Source: an uncultured Prevotella sp.
Lineage (GTDB): Bacteria; Bacteroidota; Bacteroidia; Bacteroidales; Bacteroidaceae
Length of the DNA stretch: 64,000 bases
Assembly: GCA_934202525.1 (NCBI GenBank)
Contig: CAKPYB010000015.1
Location: 3,940 to 67,939 of the forward strand
Direction: 5' to 3'
In this document: positions 15,649 through 24,875 of the stretch, piece by piece
Numbering within the stretch: the first letter of the stretch is position 1
Layout: each line of letters begins with the position of its first letter
Position numbers and translations under genes: made by a program
Notes under the pieces: model-generated
Databases searched by the model: none
What the model was told of the DNA's origin: nothing
What the model saw: the letters and a program-made list of their open reading frames with translations, nothing else

Positions 15649-17310
15649 TTAATAATGGAACGAGCTTCCACCCAGGAACTCTCGCAGAAGCGAAGTAGGC
15701 GGCAGATTATTATAAGGTATACCCTTGAAGTATTTTAGGAACTTAAGCAACCGGTAAGCCTCAGCATATTCCTCGCAATTCTCCGGAACCTGCTGCAGCA
15801 GCGGCTCTGCCTGCGTCTTAATCACAGCCAGCTCATAAAGCATCGCCGTATTGAGCATCGCATCGGCATTCTCCTGGAACGGGAATATCCACTTGTTCTC
15901 ACCCGCCCTTACCGAAGGCCAGCGATGAATGGTTTCCTGGGCAGAGACACCTCGATACTTGTAATCGCGGATGATGCGGCGAAGCAAACGATTGTCTGTT
16001 GTCGGGATATAATTGTGATTATCCAGAAGAATCGTAGTCAGCGCCGAAGCATATACTCTGAATATCTGCTCCTGCGGGATGTGGGCCGTCAGCTCTGGGT
16101 TCAATGCATGAATGCCCTCTACCACCAGCACATTGTTATCGTTCATCTTCAGCTTGTTGCCGCTCTTTTTACTCTTTCCGCTCTGGAAATCATACTTCGG
16201 CAATTCTACCTCCTCACCACGGAAGAGGGCGTTGAACTGCTCGTTGATCAAATCGAGATCCAGGGCATAGATGCTCTCATAATCATATTCGCCCGAAGCA
16301 TCCTTCGGCGTTTTTTCCCTATCCACGAAATAATCATCGAGCGAAATCTGGAGCGGTTTCAGTCCGTTTACGGCAAGCTGTATGCTCAGACGCTTGCACG
16401 AAGTGGTCTTGCCCGAAGAAGAAGGACCTGCCAGCAGCACCAGTTTCACGCCCTTGCGGCTGGCAATCTCCTCAGCAATATTGGCAATCTTCTTCTCCTG
16501 CAGCGCCTCGCTGATATTGATGATGTCGGTAGAATGATTGGCATCTATCGCCTGGTTAAAATCGCCTACAGTCCTGATGCCCAGGATACTCTGCCAGCGA
16601 TGATGCTCCTTGAATATCTCAAACATCTTGTCCTGTCGGGTCATTTCGCCCAGCACATCCGGGTTCTTGAGCGAAGGAATGCGCAGGAGCATGCCATCAT
16701 AATATTTCTCCAGCCCGAAGAGATAGAGCTGCGAGGTATTGGTGAGCAGCGTGCCGTAGTAATAATCTACATAATCACCTATTTTATAATAGGTAGTATA
16801 GATTGATCCCGATGTCTTGAGCAGCTTCACCTTCTCAACATCCCCTTTCTCCTGGAACAGCGCCACAGCCTCTTCGGTAGGCACGGTGAAGCGGCGTATC
16901 GGCATCCTGGCATCGATAATCTCCTGCATGCGACGGCGGATAATGTTCACATCTTCATCAACAACAGGTCTGCCCAGGCGGATATCTACGTAGAAACCAT
17001 TCGATACGGGGATATCAATCACCACATCTGTAGCAGGATAAATGTCCTGTACCGCCTTGCAGAGAACAAAGAAGAGGGTACGGGTATATGCACGCGAACC
17101 GGATGAAGAAGTCATATCAAGGAATTCTACATCTTTAGAATTATAAACACGATAATGCATGCCTTCAACCTTGTTATTTACCCTTGCAGACACCGGTCCG
17201 TGGGTCATTTTGAGGTCAAATGCTGAAAAAATATCAAAAAGTGTGCTTCCGATTTCTACTTTCTGAGATTTTTTATTATTTTTGCAACGGATTTGAATTA
17301 CTTGTTTCAT
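15649..17310 (-). CDS. Nucleoside kinase with N-terminal TGS domain (uridine kinase/PRK family)
   Basis: 553 residues. A TGS-like N-terminal domain (about 1-65, GSTLFDIFSAFDLK) and a threonyl-tRNA-synthetase-type second domain (about 70-200) precede a uridine kinase/phosphoribulokinase domain (about 280-500). The P-loop is LLAGPSSSGKTTSCKRL; DDYFVDRE, YDYESIYALD and VVEGIHALN are typical of uridine kinases. The combination is known in Bacteroidota and some Firmicutes and is usually annotated as nucleoside kinase; the true substrate is uncertain. Divergent from the Na/Pi transporter; a possible -7 element (reverse TAATTTTG) lies at 17330-17337. Confidence 0.85.
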   Translation of the reverse strand: MKQVIQIRCKNNKKSQKVEIGSTLFDIFSAFDLKMTHGPVSARVNNKVEGMHYRVYNSKDVEFLDMTSSSGSRAYTRTLFFVLCKAVQDIYPATDVVIDIPVSNGFYVDIRLGRPVVDEDVNIIRRRMQEIIDARMPIRRFTVPTEEAVALFQEKGDVEKVKLLKTSGSIYTTYYKIGDYVDYYYGTLLTNTSQLYLFGLEKYYDGMLLRIPSLKNPDVLGEMTRQDKMFEIFKEHHRWQSILGIRTVGDFNQAIDANHSTDIINISEALQEKKIANIAEEIASRKGVKLVLLAGPSSSGKTTSCKRLSIQLAVNGLKPLQISLDDYFVDREKTPKDASGEYDYESIYALDLDLINEQFNALFRGEEVELPKYDFQSGKSKKSGNKLKMNDNNVLVVEGIHALNPELTAHIPQEQIFRVYASALTTILLDNHNYIPTTDNRLLRRIIRDYKYRGVSAQETIHRWPSVRAGENKWIFPFQENADAMLNTAMLYELAVIKTQAEPLLQQVPENCEEYAEAYRLLKFLKYFKGIPYNNLPPTSLLREFLGGSSFHY

Positions 17311-17481
17311 TTGTATTAAAACTATGTTACAAAATTAAACTAATCTACCAGCTCTCGAAGCCCCCGAAGGTGCTTTTTGAGCATCGGCTTACTCTTTTTA
17401 GAAGAGAGACGCCTACAGAGTGTAAAGTTACGAAGAAATTCGGAAACTTGATGTATTTGACAACATTAATTAAGTTATTAT

Positions 17482-19191
17482 ATGTCGATTTGGATATTTT
17501 TTAAGCTTATTGGAGCACTCGCCCTACTGATGTTCGGTATGAAGTCCATGAGCGACAGTTTGCAGAAGATGGCAGGACCACAGCTCCGCCATGTGTTAGG
17601 AACCATGACCACCAATCGTTTGACGGGCATCCTCTCGGGTACGCTCATCACCGCAGCGGTGCAGTCTTCTACAGCCACAACGGTGATGACCGTATCATTC
17701 GTTAATGCTGGTCTCCTTACTCTAGCCCAGGCTATCTCCGTTATCATGGGCGCCAACATCGGAACCACGCTCACCGCATGGATCATGAGTGCCGGTTTCT
17801 CGTTTAACATCACAGATTTTGTATGGCCGGCATTCTTCATCGCCATCATCCTGATTTACAGCAAGAAGCGCAAGATTATCGGCGACTTCATCTTCGGTAT
17901 ATCCTTTATGTTTCTCGGTTTGGGTACTTTACGCCAAACCGGTATCGACATGGATCTGGCTCATAATCAGCCAGTTCTTGAATTCTTCGCAAGTTTCGAC
18001 CCTCACAGTTTCCAAACTACCATCACCTTTCTGATTATCGGTAGTATACTCACTATGTGCGTGCAGAGTTCGGCAGCCGTCATGGCGATTACGATGATTC
18101 TCTGCTCTACCGGCGTATTGCCTATCTATCAGGGTATTGCGCTTGTGATGGGTGAGAATATCGGTACCACCGTAACCTCCAACGTGGCAGCGCTCACCGC
18201 CAACACCCAGGCGCGAAGGGCAGCGATGGCTCACATGGTGTTCAACATCTTCGGTGTGCTTTGGATACTCTGCGTGTTCCGTCCGTTCATCCATCTCGTC
18301 TGCGGTTGGGTAGGCTATGATGATATGATGGAGAAGAGCGATCCTCATTTCGTAGCCAATGCAGCCAAGCTATCCTTTGTGCTTGCCGCCTTCCATACCA
18401 CCTTCAACCTCTCCAACACCTTTATCCTGGTTTGGTTCATTCCACAGATAGAGAAGCTGGTATGCAAGATTATCCGTCCTAAGAAGAATGCCGATGAGGA
18501 CGACTTCCGCCTGCGCTTTATCCAGAGCGGTATCATGAAGACACCGGAAATCTCTGTCTTGGAGGCCCAGAAGGAAATCCACTGCTTTGCCGAGCGCATC
18601 CAGCGTATGTTCGGTATGGTGAAGACGCTTCTCGGCGAAACCAATGAAGATAAGTTTGTAAAACTCTATAGCCGCATTGAGAAATACGAGGGTATCTCAG
18701 ACAACATGGAGATTGAGATTGCCAAGTATCTCGACCAGGTGAGCGATTCTCATCTTTCTGACGAGACCAAGGCTAAGATCCGCGCCATGCTCCGTGAGAT
18801 TTCTGAGATTGAGAGTATCGGTGACAGCTGCTTCAACATCGCACGCACGCTGAACCGCCGTTTCAAGGGCAAGGAAGACTTCATCACTTCACAGTATGAA
18901 CACATGCACCAGATGATGGAGCTTACCGACAATGCCCTTACCCAAATGAACATCACCCTCGTAGGTCATAAGGGAGACAACGATGCCAACCTCTCTTTCA
19001 ACATCGAGAACGAAATCAACAACTATCGTAATCAGTTGAAGAGCCAGAACATCAACGATGTAAACAACCATCTCTATACCTACGCCATCGGTACCATGTA
19101 TATGGATATCATCCAGGAATGCGAGAAGCTCGGCGACTACGTAGTAAACGTAGTAGAGGCCCGAATGGGTGTAAGACAGCATGAAGCTTAG
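17482..19191 (+). CDS. Na/Pi cotransporter family protein with C-terminal PhoU-like domain
   Basis: 569-residue membrane protein of the NptA/NaPi-II family. Two inverted Na_Pi_cotrans repeats carry the hallmark QSS motifs (QSSTATTVMTVSF and QSSAAVMAITMIL); about eight to ten TM helices occupy residues 1-320. A PhoU-like helical domain (about 350-560) contains FGMVKTLLGE and the segment YEGISDNMEIEIAKYLDQVS. It probably takes up phosphate with sodium, the PhoU-like part being regulatory. A close paralogue, identical in long stretches of the PhoU-like part, is truncated at the other end of this window (63356-64000). Followed by a strong terminator. Confidence 0.9.
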   Translation: MSIWIFFKLIGALALLMFGMKSMSDSLQKMAGPQLRHVLGTMTTNRLTGILSGTLITAAVQSSTATTVMTVSFVNAGLLTLAQAISVIMGANIGTTLTAWIMSAGFSFNITDFVWPAFFIAIILIYSKKRKIIGDFIFGISFMFLGLGTLRQTGIDMDLAHNQPVLEFFASFDPHSFQTTITFLIIGSILTMCVQSSAAVMAITMILCSTGVLPIYQGIALVMGENIGTTVTSNVAALTANTQARRAAMAHMVFNIFGVLWILCVFRPFIHLVCGWVGYDDMMEKSDPHFVANAAKLSFVLAAFHTTFNLSNTFILVWFIPQIEKLVCKIIRPKKNADEDDFRLRFIQSGIMKTPEISVLEAQKEIHCFAERIQRMFGMVKTLLGETNEDKFVKLYSRIEKYEGISDNMEIEIAKYLDQVSDSHLSDETKAKIRAMLREISEIESIGDSCFNIARTLNRRFKGKEDFITSQYEHMHQMMELTDNALTQMNITLVGHKGDNDANLSFNIENEINNYRNQLKSQNINDVNNHLYTYAIGTMYMDIIQECEKLGDYVVNVVEARMGVRQHEA

Positions 19192-19235
19192 AGAGAGTTG
19201 ATAGTTTATAGTTAACAGTTAATAGTCTATAGTTT

Positions 19236-19273
19236 ATAGGGCATGAAGTTCATTAGTGGGCTTCATGCCCTAT
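19236..19273 (+). terminator. Terminator after Na/Pi cotransporter
   Basis: ATAGGGCATGAAG (19236-19248) pairs perfectly with CTTCATGCCCTAT (19261-19273) and is followed by CTTTATTTT. Just upstream lies an AT-rich run of TAGTTTATAG / AGTTAATAG units of the kind found in several gaps of this window. Confidence 0.85.
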
Positions 19274-19424
19274 CTTTATTTTCTACCTATATTAATAGGA
19301 CAAACAGATATGTTTTTAAGCAAGATACTTGATTCACAACAGCAAAGTTGCCATAAAGAAGTGATTTCACAAAGAAAAAGAAAGAATTTTGGCATAACAT
19401 AGAGGATAACTCGATTTTTTGTTG

Positions 19425-19432
19425 TAATTTTG
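19425..19432 (+). promoter_or_regulatory. Putative promoter -7 element for the epimerase/PAP2 genes
   Basis: TAATTTTG fits the -7 consensus 31 bp before the epimerase ATG. No TTTG is seen at the -33 distance. Confidence 0.5.
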
Positions 19433-19462
19433 CAGCCGAAATTGCAATTTTATAAATAATTA

Positions 19463-20458
19463 ATGAAGATTCTAGTAACGGGTGCGTCGGGCTTTATCGG
19501 CAGCTACATCGTGGAAGAGGCCTTAAGACAGGGCATGGAAACCTGGGCGGCAGTACGCCCTACCAGTTCCAGAAAGTATCTGCAAGACGAGCGCATCCAT
19601 TTTATCAATCTCAATCTTTCTTCAGAGGAAGAGTTGGAGAAAGAACTCGCCCCGCACGAGTTCGACTATATAGTGCATGCAGCCGGCGCAACGAAGTGCC
19701 TGCATGCAGAGGACTTTTATAAGGTAAACACAGAGGGAACCAAGCATCTGGTGAACGTCCTTCTGCGTCTGCAGATGCCTATCAGGCGATTTGTATTCGT
19801 CAGTTCGCTCAGCATCTTTGGAGCCATCCGCGAAGAGCAGCCTTATCAGGAAATCTCAGAACATGATACTCCTAAGCCAAATACAGCATATGGAAAGAGT
19901 AAGCTGGAGGCAGAACGCTATCTGGACAGCATCGGCAATAACTTCCCTTATATCATCCTCCGCCCTACAGGAGTTTACGGTCCTAGGGAGAAAGATTATT
20001 TCCTCATGGCACAGAGCATCAAGCAGCATGTTGACTTTGCAGTAGGATTCAAGCGCCAGGACATCACCTTTGTATATGTACAGGACGTAGTACAGGCTGT
20101 ATTCCTGGCTCTGGATCATGGAATGAACGGCAGGAAATACTTCCTCAGCGATGGAGAAGTATATCAGTCAGCTGCCTTCAGCGACCTGATAAAAAAGGAG
20201 TTAGGCAATCCTTGGATGCTACGCATCAAGGCGCCTATCTGGGTGTTGCGCATCGTAACCTTCTTCGGAGAATATCTCGGAAGAATGACTGGCAAGATGT
20301 CGGCCCTGAACAATGACAAGTACAACATTCTGAAACAGCGCAACTGGCGATGTGATATTGAGCCAGCCATGGATGAACTGGGCTATCATCCTCATTATCC
20401 ACTGGAAAGAGGCGTGAAGCTCGCCATCAAGTGGTACAAGGATAACGGATGGCTGTAA
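19463..20458 (+). CDS. NAD-dependent epimerase/dehydratase-family reductase
   Basis: 331-residue extended short-chain dehydrogenase/reductase. Rossmann motif TGASGFIGSYIVEEAL (about 7-22), active-site YGKSKLEAER (YxxxK, about 143-152) and RPTGVYGPREKDYF are clear. The substrate is not obvious; it lacks sugar-nucleotide-specific features and resembles dihydroflavonol-reductase-like members. One Bacteroides thetaiotaomicron protein of this broad family (BT_0972, from memory) was reported as 3-ketosphinganine reductase; orthology here is unproven. It overlaps by 10 bp the next gene, a PAP2 protein resembling inositol phosphorylceramide synthase, which makes a lipid role attractive. Confidence 0.8.
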   Translation: MKILVTGASGFIGSYIVEEALRQGMETWAAVRPTSSRKYLQDERIHFINLNLSSEEELEKELAPHEFDYIVHAAGATKCLHAEDFYKVNTEGTKHLVNVLLRLQMPIRRFVFVSSLSIFGAIREEQPYQEISEHDTPKPNTAYGKSKLEAERYLDSIGNNFPYIILRPTGVYGPREKDYFLMAQSIKQHVDFAVGFKRQDITFVYVQDVVQAVFLALDHGMNGRKYFLSDGEVYQSAAFSDLIKKELGNPWMLRIKAPIWVLRIVTFFGEYLGRMTGKMSALNNDKYNILKQRNWRCDIEPAMDELGYHPHYPLERGVKLAIKWYKDNGWL

Positions 20459-21468
20459 ATTATAAACTAATAAGAATCGTGATAAAAGATTATTTCAAGA
20501 TAGACAAGAACCCGAAGAAGGGACTGATGGCACTGGAATGGGTCATGCTGGGATATATGGCAATCACCATTATCACCATGCTCTTTACCTATACCAAGCT
20601 CGTAAACCCGGAAGCTATGCTCTGGGGACGACTGAGAGTGCTCGTCATAACCTTTGCACTTTGGGCAGTATACCGCATGATACCTTGCCGCATCACCAAG
20701 ATGGCGCGCATCATCGCACAAATGGGTTTGCTCGCCTGGTGGTATCCCGACACCTACGAAATCAACCGCATGTTCCCTAACCTCGACCATATCTTTGCAG
20801 GTTGGGAACAGGGACTTTTCGGATGTCAACCCGCCCTGCTCTTTGCCAAAGCCATGCCTTGGGCTGTAGTAAGCGAACTGATGTCGATGGGCTACTTTAT
20901 GTATTATCCGATGATTGCATTGGTTTCATTCTATTATTTCTTCTGCAGATATTATGAGGCTGAAAGAGCAGCATTCGTTATGCTCGCCAGTTTCTTTATC
21001 TACTATCTCGTCTACATCTATGTACCGGTAGTAGGCCCGACCTTCTACTTTGATGCAGTAGGAATATCAGAAATAACCAAAGGCATCTTCCCGGCTTTGG
21101 GAGATTACTTCAATTCCCACACCAACTGCCTACCGACACCGGGCTACACCGATGGAATCTTCTACCAGCTTGTAGAGGATGCCAAGAACGCCGGCGAGCG
21201 TCCTACTGCCGCTTTCCCAAGTTCGCATGTGGGCGTCAGCACCATCTGCATGCTACTGGTCTGGCACGCCGGCAACAGGAAAATGCTATACGTGATGCTG
21301 CCATTCTACATCTTCCTGTGTCTGGCTACCGTATATATTCAGGCGCATTATCTCATCGATGCCATCGCCGGCCTCATCTCTGCCGTCGTCATCTATTTTG
21401 CATTGATGGCAGTATCGAAGGGAATGATAGAGCATCATACTCCTTCTTCGCGACTGAGATTCAGATAG
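20449..21468 (+). CDS. PAP2-family membrane protein, inositol phosphorylceramide synthase-like
   Basis: 339-residue polytopic membrane protein with about six to seven TM segments. The acid-phosphatase core shows as FPSSHVGVS and HYLIDAIAG, the second and third PAP2 motifs. The upstream PNLDHIFAGWEQGLFGCQPA segment resembles the AUR1/inositolphosphotransferase branch (PAP2_3), which moves a phospho-headgroup onto ceramide, rather than simple phosphatases. The likely reaction is headgroup transfer or phosphatidate-type dephosphorylation at the inner membrane; the exact substrate is inference. Its ATG lies within the last codons of the epimerase gene, so the two are translationally coupled. miaB follows after 53 bp. 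Confidence 0.78.
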   Translation: MAVNYKLIRIVIKDYFKIDKNPKKGLMALEWVMLGYMAITIITMLFTYTKLVNPEAMLWGRLRVLVITFALWAVYRMIPCRITKMARIIAQMGLLAWWYPDTYEINRMFPNLDHIFAGWEQGLFGCQPALLFAKAMPWAVVSELMSMGYFMYYPMIALVSFYYFFCRYYEAERAAFVMLASFFIYYLVYIYVPVVGPTFYFDAVGISEITKGIFPALGDYFNSHTNCLPTPGYTDGIFYQLVEDAKNAGERPTAAFPSSHVGVSTICMLLVWHAGNRKMLYVMLPFYIFLCLATVYIQAHYLIDAIAGLISAVVIYFALMAVSKGMIEHHTPSSRLRFR

Positions 21469-21521
21469 TTACATATTTTAATTACAATAACATTATAAAC
21501 GAATAGAATTCATCTAGAACA

Positions 21522-22856
21522 ATGAAGAAACTATTTATTGAGACTTATGGCTGCCAGATGAACGTGGCAGACAGTGAGGTAGTTGCCTCTGTGATGCAGA
21601 TGGCTGGCTACGAAATTTGTGAGAAAGAAGAAGAGGCTGATGCCATCTTCCTGAACACCTGCAGTATCCGCGAGAATGCAGAGAACAAGATTTATCATCG
21701 CCTCGACACCCTCCATGCAGAGCAGAAGAAGGGAAGAAAGGTGATTCTCGGCGTTTTGGGCTGTATGGCTGAGCGCGTGAAGGATGACCTCATCCAGAAC
21801 CACTATGCCAACCTGGTTTGCGGACCAGACAGCTATCTCAACCTGCCGGATATGATTGCGCAGTGCGAGATGGGTACCAACGCCATCAACATAGAACTCT
21901 CTAAGACCGAGACTTACCGCGACATCGTGCCTCAGCGCATCGGTGGCAACAGAGTGAGCGGTTTCGTAAGCATCATGCGTGGTTGCAACAACTTCTGCCA
22001 CTACTGCATCGTGCCTTATACCCGTGGACGTGAGCGCAGCCGCGATGCCGAGAGCATCCTGCGTGAGGTTCGCGATTTGCAGCAGCGTGGCTTCAAGGAA
22101 GTTACCCTGCTGGGACAGAATGTAAACAGTTATGGTCTCTCGCCATCGGGCAAGCGCGAGGAAGGCAGTCTTTCCTTTGCCGAACTCCTCCACATGGTAG
22201 CCCAGGCTGTACCGGATATGCGAGTACGCTTCACCACCTCTAACCCAGAGGATATGACCGAGGACATCCTCCACGCCATTGCCGAAGAACCAAACCTCTG
22301 CAAGCACATCCACTTCCCTGCACAGAGCGGAAGCAACAAGATTCTGAAACTGATGAACCGCAAATACACCCGTGAGGAGTATCTGCAGCGCATCGCCGAC
22401 ATCAAGCGCATCATTCCAGGCTGCGGCATCACCACCGACATCTTCGTGGGTTATCACGACGAGACCGAGGAAGACCATCAGGAAACCCTCTCGCTGGTGA
22501 AGGAAGTAGGCTTCGACAGCGCCTTCATGTTCAAGTATTCAGAGCGCCCGGGCACCTATGCCGCCAAGCATCTGCCAGACAACGTTTCTGAGGAAACCAA
22601 GATAGCCCGCCTCAACGAACTTATCAAACTGCAGACCGAGGTGAGCGCCGAGCAGAACAAGAAGGATGAAGGCAAAGAGTTCACCATCCTCATCGAGAAC
22701 TTCAGCAAGCGTAGCCGCGAGCAGATGATGGGCCGAACAGAACAGAACAAGGCGGTTGTCATCGATAAGGGCAACCACCACATCGGAGAGTTCGTGAAGG
22801 TTCGCATCACCGGTTCTACCTCTGCTACTCTCTTCGGAGAAGAAGTAAAGGAATAA
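21522..22856 (+). CDS. miaB: tRNA-2-methylthio-N6-dimethylallyladenosine synthase
   Basis: 444-residue radical-SAM methylthiotransferase that adds the 2-methylthio group to i6A37 of tRNAs. The N-terminal UPF0004 domain carries three cluster cysteines (ETYGCQMN, FLNTCSIREN, VLGCMAERV); the radical-SAM CxxxCxxC is in RGCNNFCHYCIVPYTRGRE. A C-terminal TRAM domain (about 378-442) includes MMGRTEQNKAVVI. The YGCQMN start and TRG motif favour MiaB over RimO or MtaB. A tight hairpin terminator follows that shares bases with the next promoter. Confidence 0.95.
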   Translation: MKKLFIETYGCQMNVADSEVVASVMQMAGYEICEKEEEADAIFLNTCSIRENAENKIYHRLDTLHAEQKKGRKVILGVLGCMAERVKDDLIQNHYANLVCGPDSYLNLPDMIAQCEMGTNAINIELSKTETYRDIVPQRIGGNRVSGFVSIMRGCNNFCHYCIVPYTRGRERSRDAESILREVRDLQQRGFKEVTLLGQNVNSYGLSPSGKREEGSLSFAELLHMVAQAVPDMRVRFTTSNPEDMTEDILHAIAEEPNLCKHIHFPAQSGSNKILKLMNRKYTREEYLQRIADIKRIIPGCGITTDIFVGYHDETEEDHQETLSLVKEVGFDSAFMFKYSERPGTYAAKHLPDNVSEETKIARLNELIKLQTEVSAEQNKKDEGKEFTILIENFSKRSREQMMGRTEQNKAVVIDKGNHHIGEFVKVRITGSTSATLFGEEVKE

Positions 22857-22930
22857 CTCCCAACTCCTCAGAACACCTTTTTCTGAATAAAAAGACTCTT
22901 CTAAAAGAAAAAACAGAATATAAACAAGAA

Positions 22931-22975
22931 AAACCGCCAAAAGTTTGGCGGTTTTCTTAAAAAGCACTATATTTG
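22931..22975 (+). promoter_or_regulatory. miaB terminator overlapping the exporter promoter (leaderless start)
   Basis: AAACCGCCAAA (22931-22941) pairs with TTTGGCGGTTT (22944-22954), followed by TCTT: an intrinsic terminator for miaB. The 3' arm contains TTTG at 22944-22947, which is 20 bp from TATATTTG at 22968-22975, a consensus promoter. The next ATG begins 5 nt after the -7 box, so the mRNA would be leaderless or nearly so. Confidence 0.75.
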
Positions 22976-22980
22976 CACCT

Positions 22981-24834
22981 ATGAAGGAATTCTTGCAAAT
23001 TTTACGCCGATTCGTCCCTCCATACAAGAAGTATCTGGGACTGTCAATCCTGTTCAATATCCTGTCTGCGGTATTGAACATCTTTTCGTTTGCAGCCTTG
23101 ATACCAATCCTGCAGATTCTGTTCCAAGTAGACGGTGGTATCCGTGTCAACGAGTATATGCATTGGAATGGAGACTGGGGTAGCATCAAGGAGGTTGCAA
23201 CCAATAACCTGTATTATTATATTCAGGAGTTTATTGTTGTCCATAGTGCATCAACAGCCCTTTTGGTCATTGGTATATTCCTAGCCTTCATGACCTTCCT
23301 CAAGACGGGAGCCTATTTCCTCTCGTCAGCTACCATCATACCTATCCGTACAGGTATCGTAAGAGACATCCGCAACCAGATTTACCAGAAGATAAACAGT
23401 CTCTCGCTCGGTTTCTTCAGCGAGGAGCGCAAGGGCGATATCATCGCCCGCATGAGCGGTGATGTGCAGGAAGTGGAGAACAGCATCATGTCGTCGCTCG
23501 ACATGCTCTTCAAGAACCCTATTCTCATTCTCTTCTATTTCGTTACGCTGATCTGCATCAGTTGGCAGCTTACTCTCTTCACCATTCTCTTTGTACCACC
23601 TTTCGGCTGGTTCATGGGAGTAGTGGGCAAGAAACTGAAGGCACACAGTATCGAGGCGCAGGCACTTTGGAGCGATACGATGAGTATGGTAGAAGAAACG
23701 CTGGGCGGCTTGCGCATCATCAAGGCGTTCTGTGCAGAAGAAAAGATGAACAAGCGTTTCAATCAGGTTAACAGCAGCTACCGCGACAACATCATGCGTG
23801 TAAATATCCGCCAGCAGATGGCACACCCGATGAGTGAGTTCCTGGGAACCATCCTCATCGTGATAGTATTGTGGTTTGGCGGTATCCTGGTTCTGGATTA
23901 CGGCAGAATCGACGGACCTACCATCATCTTCTATCTCGTGATGCTCTACAGCATCATCAACCCGCTGAAGGAATTCTCCAAAGCGAGTTACAATATTCCA
24001 AAGGGATTGGCAAGTATGGAGCGTATCGACAAGATTCTGCAGGCTGAGGTGGAAATCAAGGACAAGGAGAACCCTGAGCATATCAGCAGCTTCGAACATC
24101 AGATAGAGTTCCGCCACGTTTCCTTCGCCTATACCGACCGAAAGAGCGCCGAACTGGTTTATGTATTAAAGGATATCAATCTCGTGATACCAAAAGGCAA
24201 GACCGTGGCTCTCGTTGGTCAGAGCGGTAGCGGTAAGAGTACGATGGTAGATTTGATTCCTCGTTACTATGATGTACAGGAAGGCGAGGTGCTGATTGAC
24301 GGCATTAATGTGAAAGACCTTGCCGTACATGACCTTCGCATGCTGATAGGAAATGTAAACCAGGAGGCTATCCTCTTCAATGCAAGTTTCAAGGACAATA
24401 TCCGATTCGGCAAGACCGATGCTACGGATGAGGAAATAGCCAATGCAGCTAAGATAGCCAATGCTTACGAGTTCATCACCAAGTCGGAGAAAGGTTTCGA
24501 TACAAATATCGGTGACCGAGGCGGCAGACTTTCCGGTGGTCAGCGCCAGCGTGTCAGCATCGCCCGTGCCATCCTCAAGAATCCTCCTATCCTCATCCTC
24601 GACGAAGCAACATCAGCCCTCGATACCGAGAGCGAGCGTCTGGTTCAAGATGCCTTGGAGAAACTGATGAAGACCCGTACCACTGTAGCTGTGGCTCACC
24701 GATTGAGCACTATCAAGCATGCCGATGAAATCTGCGTATTGCACGAGGGTAAGATTGTGGAGCGCGGTACTCATGAGGAGCTGATAAAAAAAGAAGGATA
24801 TTACAAGAAGTTGCATGATATGCAGCAGGTGTAA
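22981..24834 (+). CDS. ABC exporter, MsbA-like (fused membrane and nucleotide-binding domains)
   Basis: 617-residue half-transporter. Six TM helices (about 15-330) are followed by an NBD (about 370-612) with Walker A VGQSGSGKST, Q-loop region NVNQEAILF, signature LSGGQRQRVSIARA, Walker B ILILDEATSALD and the H-loop in VAHRLSTIKHAD. Such homodimers flip lipid A, other lipids or drugs outward; MsbA-like lipid export fits the neighbours (PAP2 protein, LpxL-like acyltransferase). The reading frame extends upstream to 22945, but the promoter occupies that stretch, so the ATG at 22981 is used. The acyltransferase gene starts 41 bp on. Confidence 0.9.
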   Translation: MKEFLQILRRFVPPYKKYLGLSILFNILSAVLNIFSFAALIPILQILFQVDGGIRVNEYMHWNGDWGSIKEVATNNLYYYIQEFIVVHSASTALLVIGIFLAFMTFLKTGAYFLSSATIIPIRTGIVRDIRNQIYQKINSLSLGFFSEERKGDIIARMSGDVQEVENSIMSSLDMLFKNPILILFYFVTLICISWQLTLFTILFVPPFGWFMGVVGKKLKAHSIEAQALWSDTMSMVEETLGGLRIIKAFCAEEKMNKRFNQVNSSYRDNIMRVNIRQQMAHPMSEFLGTILIVIVLWFGGILVLDYGRIDGPTIIFYLVMLYSIINPLKEFSKASYNIPKGLASMERIDKILQAEVEIKDKENPEHISSFEHQIEFRHVSFAYTDRKSAELVYVLKDINLVIPKGKTVALVGQSGSGKSTMVDLIPRYYDVQEGEVLIDGINVKDLAVHDLRMLIGNVNQEAILFNASFKDNIRFGKTDATDEEIANAAKIANAYEFITKSEKGFDTNIGDRGGRLSGGQRQRVSIARAILKNPPILILDEATSALDTESERLVQDALEKLMKTRTTVAVAHRLSTIKHADEICVLHEGKIVERGTHEELIKKEGYYKKLHDMQQV

Positions 24835-24875
24835 TTGAGTAAAGAGTTAATAGTTAAGAATTTATAGTTTTACAG

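Noticed and set aside
21531-22478. 315-codon reverse frame inside miaB
   Set aside because: Shadow of miaB, which carries all cluster cysteines.
23326-24117. 263-codon reverse frame inside the ABC exporter gene
   Set aside because: Shadow; no recognisable features, His/Asp-rich.
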